Positions 34,701 through 43,159 of a stretch of 64,000 bases of DNA are shown piece after piece. The stretch is from assembly GCF_003203515.1 (NCBI RefSeq), contig NZ_BGNG01000012.1, forward strand, positions 1 to 64,000, given 5' to 3'. The position numbers were made by a program, and so were the translations under genes. The first letter of the stretch is position 1, and each line of letters begins with the position of its first letter. The notes beneath the pieces are model-generated. The model was not told where the DNA came from and ran no database searches. It saw only the letters and a list, made by a program, of their open reading frames with translations. The stretch is from Glaciecola sp. KUL10. GTDB taxonomy: Bacteria; Pseudomonadota; Gammaproteobacteria; Enterobacterales; Alteromonadaceae.

Positions 34701-34912
34701 AAACTAGTCTTCAGGCTGCATTTGTTATCCCCATGGCCGTTGCATTAGGCTTTGCCGTCTTATATGCAACATTAGTGACATTAATTCTGGTGCCTTGCTT
34801 GTACATGATTTTGCAAGACTTTAGCAGACCGTTCTCAGCTATAAAGAATGCGGTAGTCAGTCGTTATCGTTTGCGTAAAGCAAAGGCAATTGAAGCGAAA
34901 TCACAAGCTTAA
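31736..34912 (+). CDS. RND-superfamily efflux pump, inner membrane permease
   Basis: This 1058-residue protein has the typical 12-helix RND layout with two large periplasmic loops. The first helix is [24 protein letters not shown]. The proton-relay aspartates are in [12 protein letters not shown] (helix 4). The repeat halves contain [26 protein letters not shown] and [43 protein letters not shown]. It belongs to the HAE1/AcrB-MdtC-like group, probably exporting drugs, bile-like compounds or lipophilic metabolites. The adaptor gene precedes it, and a strong terminator (34940) ends the operon. Confidence 0.9.
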   Translation: [1058 protein letters not shown]

Positions 34913-34939
34913 AACCTATTACTTGCTAAATTAAGATGC

Positions 34940-34976
34940 AAAAGCCCTGTTTTCTTTTTGAAAACAGGGCTTTTTT
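34940..34976 (+). terminator. strong terminator of RND operon
   Basis: AAAAGCCCTGTTTTC and GAAAACAGGGCTTTT form a perfect 15-bp stem with a TTTTT loop and a following T-run. The truncated chemoreceptor frame begins only 11 bp later, so the junction of the two regions lies here. Confidence 0.92.
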
Positions 34977-34987
34977 CTTTAATCAAT

Positions 34988-36295
34988 ATGGTAAACGAAT
35001 TGGGTGAACAAGCGCTTAGAATAGATGAAGCTGTTAAACAGGTCATGCGCATCGCAGATTAGACTAACCTACTTGCTCTAAATGCAGCAATAGAAGCAGG
35101 CCGAGCTGGCAAACACGGTAAAGGATTCGCAGTAGTTGCTGATACGGTGCGCACATTAGCAGAAACATCCGCACGCAATGCAGCAGACATTGCAACTCAA
35201 ATCGAAAGTATTCGCAATAAATCTACGACACTCAGCGAGACTGTTAATGAAAGTGCAAACACTGCGCTTGAAGAAGCAGAAAAAGGAAAAGCGATTACCG
35301 AAGAGTTAGTCAAAATGAAAGCTGACATGCAGTCACTTTATGAAGGCGCTTCGGTATTAGGTAAAGCGGCATCAGAAATGAATGTAGCAGCAATTGATGC
35401 ACAAAAAGGTTCAGAATCAATCGCAGCGGCAGCTGAAGAGTTATCAGCATCAGTTGAAGAGATCAATCGTTCATCCACAGAAATCATGACCGCCATCGGT
35501 CAAATTTCACTGGGTGCCGAACAAGCATCTTCAGCAGTTGAACAAGCGGTAGCGGGCATCACACAAATCGAACAAGGTACTTCATTGGCACAAGAACGAG
35601 CCAACTAAGCGATAACTGTTGGTAGTAATATGCAATCGCTATTAACTGACAACAAAGTAAAGGTTGATGAGATGATCACTGCTATCAATCAAACACTTGA
35701 GACTGGCAAACAAAATTTAGAAGCCATCGACACTGTCGAACAGTTATCAAGAGAGATTGATAAAGTCAGCGAAGCAAGTGGTGTTGTGGCCATCAAAACT
35801 GCGATGCTTGCAGTCAACGGTGCGGTGGAAGCTGCACGAGCAGGCGAATTCGGAAAAGGCTTTGCGGTGGTGTCAGATGATATTCAAAACTTAGCCGATG
35901 ACGCAGCTGAAAACGTTGAACAAATCAAAGATTTAGTCAAAGACATTCAAAACCAAGCCGTAAGAGTGCGTATGGATCTTGCCGACGTAGCCGATGCGTC
36001 TGCGCAAGAAGCACAACGAGCACAAAAAACAACGACAGACCTTGAGCAAGTTGATGCTGAAATGAAGTCATTAATAGATGATAGCAACGAGATTTTGGAC
36101 GGCGTAAATGAAGTAGTGACAGCCGTTGATCAAGCAAAGAAAGGCATGGAGCAAATTGCTGCTGCCAATGAACAAGCCATTCACAGTGCTACTGAAGCAT
36201 CAACTGCTTCATCGCAACAAGCTCAGGGTGCCGAAGAACTTGCCGCTGCCATTGAAGAAATCGCTTCAATTGCAGATGAATTGCAAAGCGCGTAA
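34988..36295 (+). pseudogene. tandem-domain methyl-accepting chemotaxis protein, truncated and with two stops
   Basis: One frame runs from 34988 to 36295, interrupted only by TAG at 35060-35062 (RIAD-stop-TNLLALN, normally Gln) and TAA at 35606-35608 (ERAN-stop-AITVG). Both fit single C-to-T changes from CAG or CAA. It carries two MCP signalling tips: [21 protein letters not shown] followed by [13 protein letters not shown], and later TAMLAVNGAVEAARAGEFGKG. A long coiled-coil helix joins them. All sensory, membrane and HAMP parts are missing. The frame starts right behind the RND terminator with no ribosome-binding site. It probably once fed the CheW/CheB genes downstream. Confidence 0.85.
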
Positions 36296-36324
36296 GCGTT
36301 TAACTTATCAGCTAGGAGTGAATT

Positions 36325-37878
36325 ATGACTGATTCCACAGCGACCGATTCGTTAGACCAACAGGTAAACAATCAATACGTTACATTTCAAGTTACTAGTG
36401 AAGTATTTGGCTTTCCGATGGATCAAGTGTTGGAAATCATCCGCATACCAACCACGGTAGCGGTGCCGCTCACACCCGACACTTTAATTGGATTGGCTAA
36501 TCTAAGAGGCGGTGTTTTACCCATTATTGATTTACGCAAACTATTAGAGTTTGAAAATAAAGCCCTGACCGAGCAATCACGTGTAGTGGTGGTGGATACA
36601 GGAGCTCAAACAGGTCGTGTTGGCTTGGTGGTCGATAGAGTTTTACAAGTAAAGACCGTCGATGATTCCGAAATAGATCGTTCATCGAAAGTAAAAAGCA
36701 GTGTTGATGAAGAAGTTGTTGATGGCGTTATTAAAGCTGGAGACGGAGAACAAGTAACTCAATTGCTAAACGTGCATGAAATCATCAAACAAAACTTTGC
36801 GTCAATGGTGTCTGAGCGAATTGCTGATGCCGTTCAAAGTAATACTAAGGTTTTACAAAATGAAGAAAAAGATGAGGATGACACGAGCAATCAACTGGTT
36901 AGTTTTCTAGTCGACGAGCAAGAATATGCATTTGATTTGATGGGTGTTGAAGAAATTGTCCGAGTTCCAGACAACATTGCAAGCATGCCCAAAACGGATG
37001 CACATGTGATGGGCTTAATTGAACTTAGAGGAAGGCTGCTTCCCTTGATCAGTTTAAGAAACTTGTTCGGACTAGAAAATGCGCCGTTATGTGAACAAAA
37101 CAGAGTGGTCATTGTGAGTGTCGCTCGTCCTTCCGGCATAAAAGAATACGCAGGCTTTATTGTTGACCAAGTTCGTGAGGTGTTGCGCGTTACTGATGAC
37201 GTATTGCAAGAAGTACCTGACATACTTAACAAGGGGATGGACGATGATATTGACAAAATTTGTAGGCTTGAAAATGGCAAGCGTCTAGTTTCGATAATTA
37301 ATTCTGAAAATGTATTTGGGCATCAAGTCGTCAAAGAAGCGATGTCTGATGAAGAGCTAAAGGAGAGTCAAATGCAAGGTCAAGATACTCAATCAGAAGT
37401 CATTGATGACGAAGACAATAGTATTGAACAGCTCGTTGTTTTCTTGCTGAGTAAGCAAGAATATGCAGTGAGTATTGATCATGTACAAGAAATAACCCGT
37501 ATCCCAGATCAAATGGACAAAGTGCCAAAAACACCGAAATTTATTGAGGGTGTAGTCAATTTAAGAGGCACTGTATTACCTGTTATTGATATGAGAACAC
37601 GTTTCGGCATTGATAAGATGGACGGCAATGACCGTCAACGTATCGTGGTTTTGAATATTGCGGGTACCAAGACTGGTTTTGTAGTTGACAGTGTGGCGCA
37701 AGTACTCAGATTGCCAAAAGAGCAGATTGAAGACTCGCCCAACCTATCAGAAGAACAAAATAGAGTGATGGGTAAAGTGGTTAACCTGAAGAACGATAAG
37801 CGCATCATTCAAGTGTTAGAAGTCGATGAGTTGCTATCGAAGAAAGAAGTGAGTGCAATCGAAAAACAATCAGCCTAA
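36325..37878 (+). CDS. triple-domain CheW-like adaptor
   Basis: The 517-residue protein consists of three tandem CheW domains (about 10-165, 190-335 and 360-510). Each starts with a Q-(Y/L)-V-x-F strand and has a LRG block: IGLANLRGGVLPIIDLRK, MGLIELRGRLLPLISLRN and EGVVNLRGTVLPVIDMRT. Acidic linkers join them. CheW couples receptors to the CheA kinase, and multi-domain versions can bridge array components. The ribosome-binding site AGGAG is good, and cheB follows 9 bp later. Unlike its receptor neighbour the gene is intact. No cheA is present in the window, so it may work with a kinase elsewhere or be on the way to loss. Confidence 0.88.
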   Translation: MTDSTATDSLDQQVNNQYVTFQVTSEVFGFPMDQVLEIIRIPTTVAVPLTPDTLIGLANLRGGVLPIIDLRKLLEFENKALTEQSRVVVVDTGAQTGRVGLVVDRVLQVKTVDDSEIDRSSKVKSSVDEEVVDGVIKAGDGEQVTQLLNVHEIIKQNFASMVSERIADAVQSNTKVLQNEEKDEDDTSNQLVSFLVDEQEYAFDLMGVEEIVRVPDNIASMPKTDAHVMGLIELRGRLLPLISLRNLFGLENAPLCEQNRVVIVSVARPSGIKEYAGFIVDQVREVLRVTDDVLQEVPDILNKGMDDDIDKICRLENGKRLVSIINSENVFGHQVVKEAMSDEELKESQMQGQDTQSEVIDDEDNSIEQLVVFLLSKQEYAVSIDHVQEITRIPDQMDKVPKTPKFIEGVVNLRGTVLPVIDMRTRFGIDKMDGNDRQRIVVLNIAGTKTGFVVDSVAQVLRLPKEQIEDSPNLSEEQNRVMGKVVNLKNDKRIIQVLEVDELLSKKEVSAIEKQSA

Positions 37879-37887
37879 GGAGCAATA

Positions 37888-38967
37888 ATGCCAATGGCAA
37901 AAAAAGTTCTGGTAATTGAAGACTCAGCATTAATGAGAAAGCACCTTCGACGTATTCTCGAAGAAGGTGGATTTGAAGTTGAAGTTGCGCGCAATGGTCA
38001 AGAAGGGTTAGACAAAATCCCCGAATACAATCCAGATGTCGTGACACTCGACATCAATATGCCAGTCATGGATGGGATAACGTGTTTAAGTCTCATCATG
38101 AATAAATGCCCAAAGCCAGTAGTGATGGTGTCCTCACTTACTGAAAAAGGTGCACTTGTGACTTTTGAAGCCTTGGAACTAGGAGCAGTTGACTACGTGC
38201 CTAAGCCAGGTGGAACGGTTTCATTAAACATGGATCAATCTGCTGAAATACTGCTTAGCAAAGTAGGTGCTGCAGCAGAAATGAAAATTCGCAGCAGCAC
38301 GCCTCTCCAGTCGAAACTCAGAGTTCGACGCGAAAGAGCAGAGGCAAGCACAAACAGAAAATCAGTCACGATGTTTTCAAGACGTCAAAACTGCCAGTTT
38401 CATGCCATTGTTATGGGTGTTTCGACTGGTGGCCCGGGTACACTGCAAGAAATATTGACCGCACTGCCTCAAGACTTTCCGATACCGATCATTGTCGCTC
38501 AACACATGCCTGCGCGCTTCACTCAAGTGTTTGCTGAAAGGCTTAATAAAATGTGCAACATCAATGTTACCGAAGTGAGTTCTCCCACAGAGTTATTACC
38601 AGGAAGCGTATATATCGGAAGAGGAGACGCAGATATCAAGGTAGTAAGCCGCAGTGGTAAACGCCTAGCTATTTCTGCACCAGCGGATGAATCGCATTTG
38701 TGGCACCCAAGCGTTGAACATTTAGTTAATTCAGCAGTGCAAATATACGGTGCATCAAAGGTCCTGTGTGTGCAATTGACTGGTATGGGACATGATGGCG
38801 CACAAGCTATGGCTGATGCTAAAAAAAATGGCGCATTAACAATCGCTGAATCTGAAGAAACCGCAGTTGTTTTTGGCATGCCAAGGGAACTCATTGAATT
38901 AAATGCTGCAGACAAAATTTTGCCAAAATATAAAATCGCCGATGCGTTAATAAACGCAGTCAAATAA
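37888..38967 (+). CDS. cheB: CheB protein-glutamate methylesterase
   Basis: This 359-residue protein has an N-terminal receiver (acidic ED at 11-12, phospho-acceptor Asp55 in [11 protein letters not shown], Lys in VPKPGG) and a linker rich in basic residues. The CheB methylesterase domain has catalytic Ser in [14 protein letters not shown], His in [14 protein letters not shown] and Asp in LTGMGHDGA. It demethylates and deamidates receptor glutamates. The ribosome-binding site AAGGAG is good, 9 bp after the CheW gene. The methyltransferase CheR is absent here. The stop codon is overlapped by the frame of the next receptor fragment, which suggests a deletion directly behind cheB. Confidence 0.9.
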   Translation: MPMAKKVLVIEDSALMRKHLRRILEEGGFEVEVARNGQEGLDKIPEYNPDVVTLDINMPVMDGITCLSLIMNKCPKPVVMVSSLTEKGALVTFEALELGAVDYVPKPGGTVSLNMDQSAEILLSKVGAAAEMKIRSSTPLQSKLRVRRERAEASTNRKSVTMFSRRQNCQFHAIVMGVSTGGPGTLQEILTALPQDFPIPIIVAQHMPARFTQVFAERLNKMCNINVTEVSSPTELLPGSVYIGRGDADIKVVSRSGKRLAISAPADESHLWHPSVEHLVNSAVQIYGASKVLCVQLTGMGHDGAQAMADAKKNGALTIAESEETAVVFGMPRELIELNAADKILPKYKIADALINAVK

Positions 38968-39823
38968 TCAACGAGCTTTTGATGCAAAAGAGCAAATTCA
39001 AGAACTTCAGGACTATATTGCAGCGCGTTCCTCAGACGAAAATGACCATTCAGGACGGGTGAAACAAGTACTAGAAGAAATTGACCAGCTTAAAGAATTA
39101 ACAGGCTTGGTCAAAAACATCGCCGCTCAAACTAATTTACTGGCACTCAATGCGGCGATAGAAGCTGCGCGAGCGGGGGAGCATGGCCGAGGGTTTGCTG
39201 TGGTCGCAGACGAAGTAAGAACCCTGTCTGGGCAATCAGAAATGGCTGCAAACCATATCGATGAGGGTATTGAAAAAGCGATCAGTATGGTTCAAGAACA
39301 AATGACCCACATACTTGATCAAACAAATAGCGCTGTCGAGAATGAAAAGCTAAGTAAATTTGCTGAAGAGTTACATTCATTGTCTGAGACATACTCGTCG
39401 CTTGAAGCGCTCAATGAACGCATGCTAGAAAGAATGACTGTGGCAAATGTTTCAACAAAAGGAACGGTAGTTGAGAGCTTTGGTGCAGTTCAATTTCAGG
39501 ATATCACTCGTCAGCGTCTAGAGCAGATTGCCAATGCTCACTCAATAGTAGACGAGCATCTTACCACAATTGAATCTTGTGTACTTAATCATAACTATCA
39601 AGCCTTGCCCGACAAAATCGATGTGAAAACACTAGAAAATGCATATGTGATGGAAGAGCAACGAAATACACACAATGAATTTTCGAGCAATGAAGCACAT
39701 ATTCAAAATGACAAAGTGAATTCGAATGTTGAATTGTATGAATCAGCCAATAAGAATAGTGCAAGTGGTGAAGTTAGAGAAAAACAAAACGAATCATCAC
39801 AACCGGCTATTCAACTATTTTAA
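38954..39823 (+). pseudogene. C-terminal fragment of a second chemoreceptor-like protein
   Basis: A frame open from 38954 reads a helix ([19 protein letters not shown]), then [24 protein letters not shown] and the MCP tip [21 protein letters not shown] followed by [15 protein letters not shown]. Later [16 protein letters not shown], a motif seen at the end of many receptors, is followed by a polar tail. The open frame overlaps the end of cheB out of frame and has no ATG; GTG at 39059 with a close AGGACGG is the only possible start (254 residues). The N-terminal sensor and membrane parts are gone. A deletion fusing cheB to the middle of this gene is the simplest explanation; a soluble short receptor started at GTG cannot be excluded. 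Confidence 0.7.
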
Positions 39824-39830
39824 AAGCTAA

Positions 39831-39853
39831 GCGGAGTGCGCTAAACATTCCGC
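39831..39853. terminator. weak hairpin between convergent genes
   Basis: GCGGAgTG and CAtTCCGC form a stem with one mismatch and a 7-nt loop between the receptor fragment and the halogenase gene end. Flanking AT-rich sequence is modest, so termination is tentative. Confidence 0.35.
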
Positions 39854-39873
39854 ATTAATATTAAAGCCCGTCA

Positions 39874-41385
39874 TCAAGACGCTTTATCAATCGCGTTGGC
39901 ATAGCGATTAACAAAATCTGCATGGCTTGGAAGTTGTGCAACCGACTGCATCACTTGTGTTCGAATTGCATTCAAAAAACGAACCAGTTCATTGTCATCC
40001 ATTTCCGCTGCAATATGATGATATTGTTGAGGGTACATTCCCTGCCCCATCAGTACTTGGGTCCAAGAATCAACACGAAAAATATCGCCATCATCCAAAA
40101 AGACACGGCCTGTTTCTTTAAACAAATCAAGCTTATGTCGCAGAGTATCAGGGATTTCCATTGCATTGCAGTGACGCCAAAACTCAGTATCTTGGCGATT
40201 AGTAACTTTGTAGTGCATGACAATAAAGTCGCGAATGCTGTTTAATTCACTGTCTAGCTTATTATTGTATTCGTCTACAGTCGATTGAGTAATACCCGAA
40301 TAGGGGAAAAGCCTCATCAAACGAACCGCTGCGGTCATGATCAAATGAATACTCGTTGACTCAAGAGGTTCGATAAAACCTGAAGATAAACCAATTGCTA
40401 CACAGTTTTTATTCCATCCTTTACGACGCCTACCGGTCAGAAAATTAATCTGTCTAGGTTCATTTATCATTTTACCAGTAACAGACGTTCTTAATTTCTC
40501 TGTCGCTTGATCAATATCCATAAAACTATTGCAAAACACAAGACCATTTCCCATGCGATGTTGCAGCGGAATACGCCATTGCCAACCTGCCTCATGAGCA
40601 ATAGACTTTGTATAGGGTATTGGTTGTTTGGTGTTTTGGGTTTGTACTGTCACTGCTGTATTACATGGTAACCAGTGTGACCAATCGTCATATCCAGTAT
40701 GCAGAGCCTGTTCAATCAACAGCCCTCTAAACCCGGTGCAGTCAATAAATAAATCGCCTTCAATGATAGCGCCACTTTCTAAGGCTAAAGCAGAAATAAA
40801 GCCGTTTTGTGGATGCTTTTGCACATACTTTATTTTGCCTTCGACTCGTTTAGCGCCCAGTGCTTCACTGAACTTGCGCAAATATTTCGCATAGGCAGTC
40901 GCATCTAAATGATATGCAAAATTTATCGCTTGCTGATTTGAAATACCAAACTTGTTTTGTTTTGCAGCTTGTAACTCAAAACAGTAATCGCCAAAATCAT
41001 GAGTAATTCCTTTTTCTAAGCCTCGCAGCCAAAAATGATGAAATTCACCGGCCCAACACTCTTTGCCAGTCATCCCAAAAGAATGAATGTAACTATGCTC
41101 ATTCTCGCGCCAATTTGAAAACTCAATCCCAAGTTTAAACGTCGCGTTTGTTTCGCGGATAAATTCTTGTTCGTTAATACCTAACAGTTTATGCAGTGTT
41201 CGAATCGGTGGAATTGTTGCTTCCCCCACACCCACAGTGGCTATATTGTCAGATTCAACCAGTGTGACATCAATATTCTTACCAATTAGTTTTGATAAAC
41301 ACGCAGCGGTCATCCACCCTGCCGTTCCACCACCGGCAATAACGACACGCTTAACACTTTGAGGATTAGATTGATATTGATTCAT
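39874..41385 (-). CDS. flavin-dependent halogenase, tryptophan-halogenase family (second in operon)
   Basis: The ATG at 41385 lies one base after the stop of the upstream halogenase gene; a TTG three codons earlier is less likely. The 503-residue protein has the FAD site GGGTAGW (18-24), the GVGEATIPP motif and Lys84 (NATFKLG), equivalent to the catalytic Lys79 of PrnA. It also has GWQWRIPLQ (the W-x-W-x-I-P motif that sets it apart from monooxygenases) and PLESTSIHLI, matching the Glu-Ser pair near the halide/substrate site. These enzymes use reduced flavin to make hypohalite and halogenate aromatic substrates. A flavin reductase is not adjacent. The relation to marine TonB-linked halogenases such as BrvH is probable; the substrate is unknown. 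Confidence 0.88.
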   Translation of the reverse strand: MNQYQSNPQSVKRVVIAGGGTAGWMTAACLSKLIGKNIDVTLVESDNIATVGVGEATIPPIRTLHKLLGINEQEFIRETNATFKLGIEFSNWRENEHSYIHSFGMTGKECWAGEFHHFWLRGLEKGITHDFGDYCFELQAAKQNKFGISNQQAINFAYHLDATAYAKYLRKFSEALGAKRVEGKIKYVQKHPQNGFISALALESGAIIEGDLFIDCTGFRGLLIEQALHTGYDDWSHWLPCNTAVTVQTQNTKQPIPYTKSIAHEAGWQWRIPLQHRMGNGLVFCNSFMDIDQATEKLRTSVTGKMINEPRQINFLTGRRRKGWNKNCVAIGLSSGFIEPLESTSIHLIMTAAVRLMRLFPYSGITQSTVDEYNNKLDSELNSIRDFIVMHYKVTNRQDTEFWRHCNAMEIPDTLRHKLDLFKETGRVFLDDGDIFRVDSWTQVLMGQGMYPQQYHHIAAEMDDNELVRFLNAIRTQVMQSVAQLPSHADFVNRYANAIDKAS

Positions 41386-41386
41386 A

Positions 41387-42922
41387 CTACGCAACCTTTG
41401 ATTTAATGTGTGTTACTAATTCACGATTACCCGGCAAGGCTTGAATAAACCGCGATTGATTTTCTCTGTTTTGCTGAAACAAACGTTGAGCTTGTTGTTG
41501 TTGCGCTAAACTTAGCGTTTTGCTCACTTTAGGTATAAAACCCAAGCCATACAACACGTATTGGTAACTCGCCGACGGAAACACCTCCTCATTTTGAGTT
41601 AAATCGTGACGATTTGGCGCTTGATATTGCCAGATTTGCAATAATTGTTTAAGCGAGTTTGGCGTACTTTGGTCATCTCTTGCATCTACCCAATAGGGTT
41701 CATCACGAGTATTAAACAAATAGTGAAGCTTAAGAAAGTCAACGACGCGTTGCCAACGGTAAGTAAATCTATTGTTAAAACGCTCACTTAGCATTGTCAT
41801 GTGATTATGATCAACTGGAAATTCTTCGGTTAACATCGTTAGCGACAACTCTACCATAGCAAGGGCAGATGCCTCTAACGGTTCAAAAAAGCCCGCTGAC
41901 ATCCCCACTGCAAGACAGTTTTTCACCCAAAACTGCTTTCGATACCCTGGCGTAAACGAGATTTTTCGAACATCCACACTTTGGGCTAATCTATCGTTAC
42001 TTGTTTTTCGAATGTAATCTCTTAGCACCTGCTCAGCTTGTTCGTCAGTGCTATGACGACTAGAGTATGTGTACCCTACTCCTCTTCGAGTTTGCAAACC
42101 TATATCCCATGTCCACCCTGCCTCTTGAGCAGTTGCCACGGTTGCAGATTCAATCTGCTCGTTATCATCAGAATAAGGAAGGTGAGTCGCAAGCGCTGAG
42201 TCATTGAACAAAACATCATCGCATCGTTGAAACTCTACTCCATAATGCTTATCAATTAACAAGCTATGCATGCCCGAGCAGTCAATAACAAGATCTAAAT
42301 GAAGCTCATCATGCTTGGCCAGCACTAGCGAAGTAATATTGTTATTGTCGTCAGTATTAACCCCGATAACGTCATCGCAAATATAGTTGACGTTTAATTT
42401 ATCGGTACAATGGTCTTTAAGTAATTCGGCAAATTTGCTCGCATCAAGATGATACCCATAATTTGTTACCCCCGCATAATCTGGCGTTGCGAATTGTTTT
42501 GGTGCTTTTTTATGATCACACACACAACTTTGTACACTCACAAAGTCTGCAAAAGGCATTTCAGGGGCTAGCGATTGCCAATGCGTATGTAAATCACATT
42601 CGTAATAACCTGGTGGCGTGATAAAAGGATGATAATAGCTATCTTGAATACTCCCATCACGCCAACCTTTAAATTGAGACCCTTGTTTAAGGCTGACGTT
42701 GCAGCTTTTAATAAACTCACGCTCGTTGATACCAATTTGCTGAAGAGTGTTACGCATAGAAGGCCAAGTTCCTTCTCCAACCCCCAGTGTCTTAATATTA
42801 GGAGATTCAATAAGCGTTATCTTGGGTGTTGAGTTTGAGTATTTATGCTTATTTGCGGCTATCATTCCAGCAGATAACCACCCAGCCGTTCCACCCCCCA
42901 CAATTACGACATGCTCAATCAA
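41387..42922 (-). CDS. flavin-dependent halogenase-like protein (first in operon)
   Basis: This 511-residue protein has GGGTAGW (9-15), GVGEGTWPSM in place of the usual GEATIP, Lys79 (NVSLKQG) as candidate catalytic lysine, GWTWDIGLQ in place of W-x-W-x-I-P, and PLEASALAMVE where most members have PLES. Several signature residues are therefore changed compared with the partner gene, suggesting a different substrate or role. The cysteine-rich CVCDHK segment is also unusual. It is coupled to the downstream halogenase gene with a 1-bp gap. It is separated from the TonB receptor gene upstream by a hairpin at 43005-43066, so it is expressed either by read-through or from a promoter in 42923-43004. 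Confidence 0.85.
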   Translation of the reverse strand: MIEHVVIVGGGTAGWLSAGMIAANKHKYSNSTPKITLIESPNIKTLGVGEGTWPSMRNTLQQIGINEREFIKSCNVSLKQGSQFKGWRDGSIQDSYYHPFITPPGYYECDLHTHWQSLAPEMPFADFVSVQSCVCDHKKAPKQFATPDYAGVTNYGYHLDASKFAELLKDHCTDKLNVNYICDDVIGVNTDDNNNITSLVLAKHDELHLDLVIDCSGMHSLLIDKHYGVEFQRCDDVLFNDSALATHLPYSDDNEQIESATVATAQEAGWTWDIGLQTRRGVGYTYSSRHSTDEQAEQVLRDYIRKTSNDRLAQSVDVRKISFTPGYRKQFWVKNCLAVGMSAGFFEPLEASALAMVELSLTMLTEEFPVDHNHMTMLSERFNNRFTYRWQRVVDFLKLHYLFNTRDEPYWVDARDDQSTPNSLKQLLQIWQYQAPNRHDLTQNEEVFPSASYQYVLYGLGFIPKVSKTLSLAQQQQAQRLFQQNRENQSRFIQALPGNRELVTHIKSKVA

Positions 42923-43004
42923 GTCTAATCTCCTATATTTAATTTGGATATGCTAACACTTTATTCTGATGTGTAGAGCCCTAAACGCATTAAAGAAATA
43001 AAAG

Positions 43005-43066
43005 AAAAAGCCCAGTAAAACCGTCAATACGGGAACAAGTACTGACGCTTTCAGCTAGGCTTTTTG
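43005..43066 (-). terminator. large nested stem-loop between TonB receptor and halogenase genes
   Basis: On the minus strand AAAAAGCC (43065-43058 side) pairs with GGGCTTTTT, and an inner stem CGTCAgTAC/GTAtTGACG lies between. The outer arms end in T-runs on both strands. It follows the receptor stop codon by about 95 bp and can act as a full or partial terminator, giving more receptor than halogenase. Confidence 0.6.
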
Positions 43067-43159
43067 TTTTATAAAGCAACGTTCACACTCGCTGCTTTAC
43101 TTTAGGGGCGTTGCCGCGCAGCTCACACATAAACTAAGCGGCAACTAGGACACAACCTC

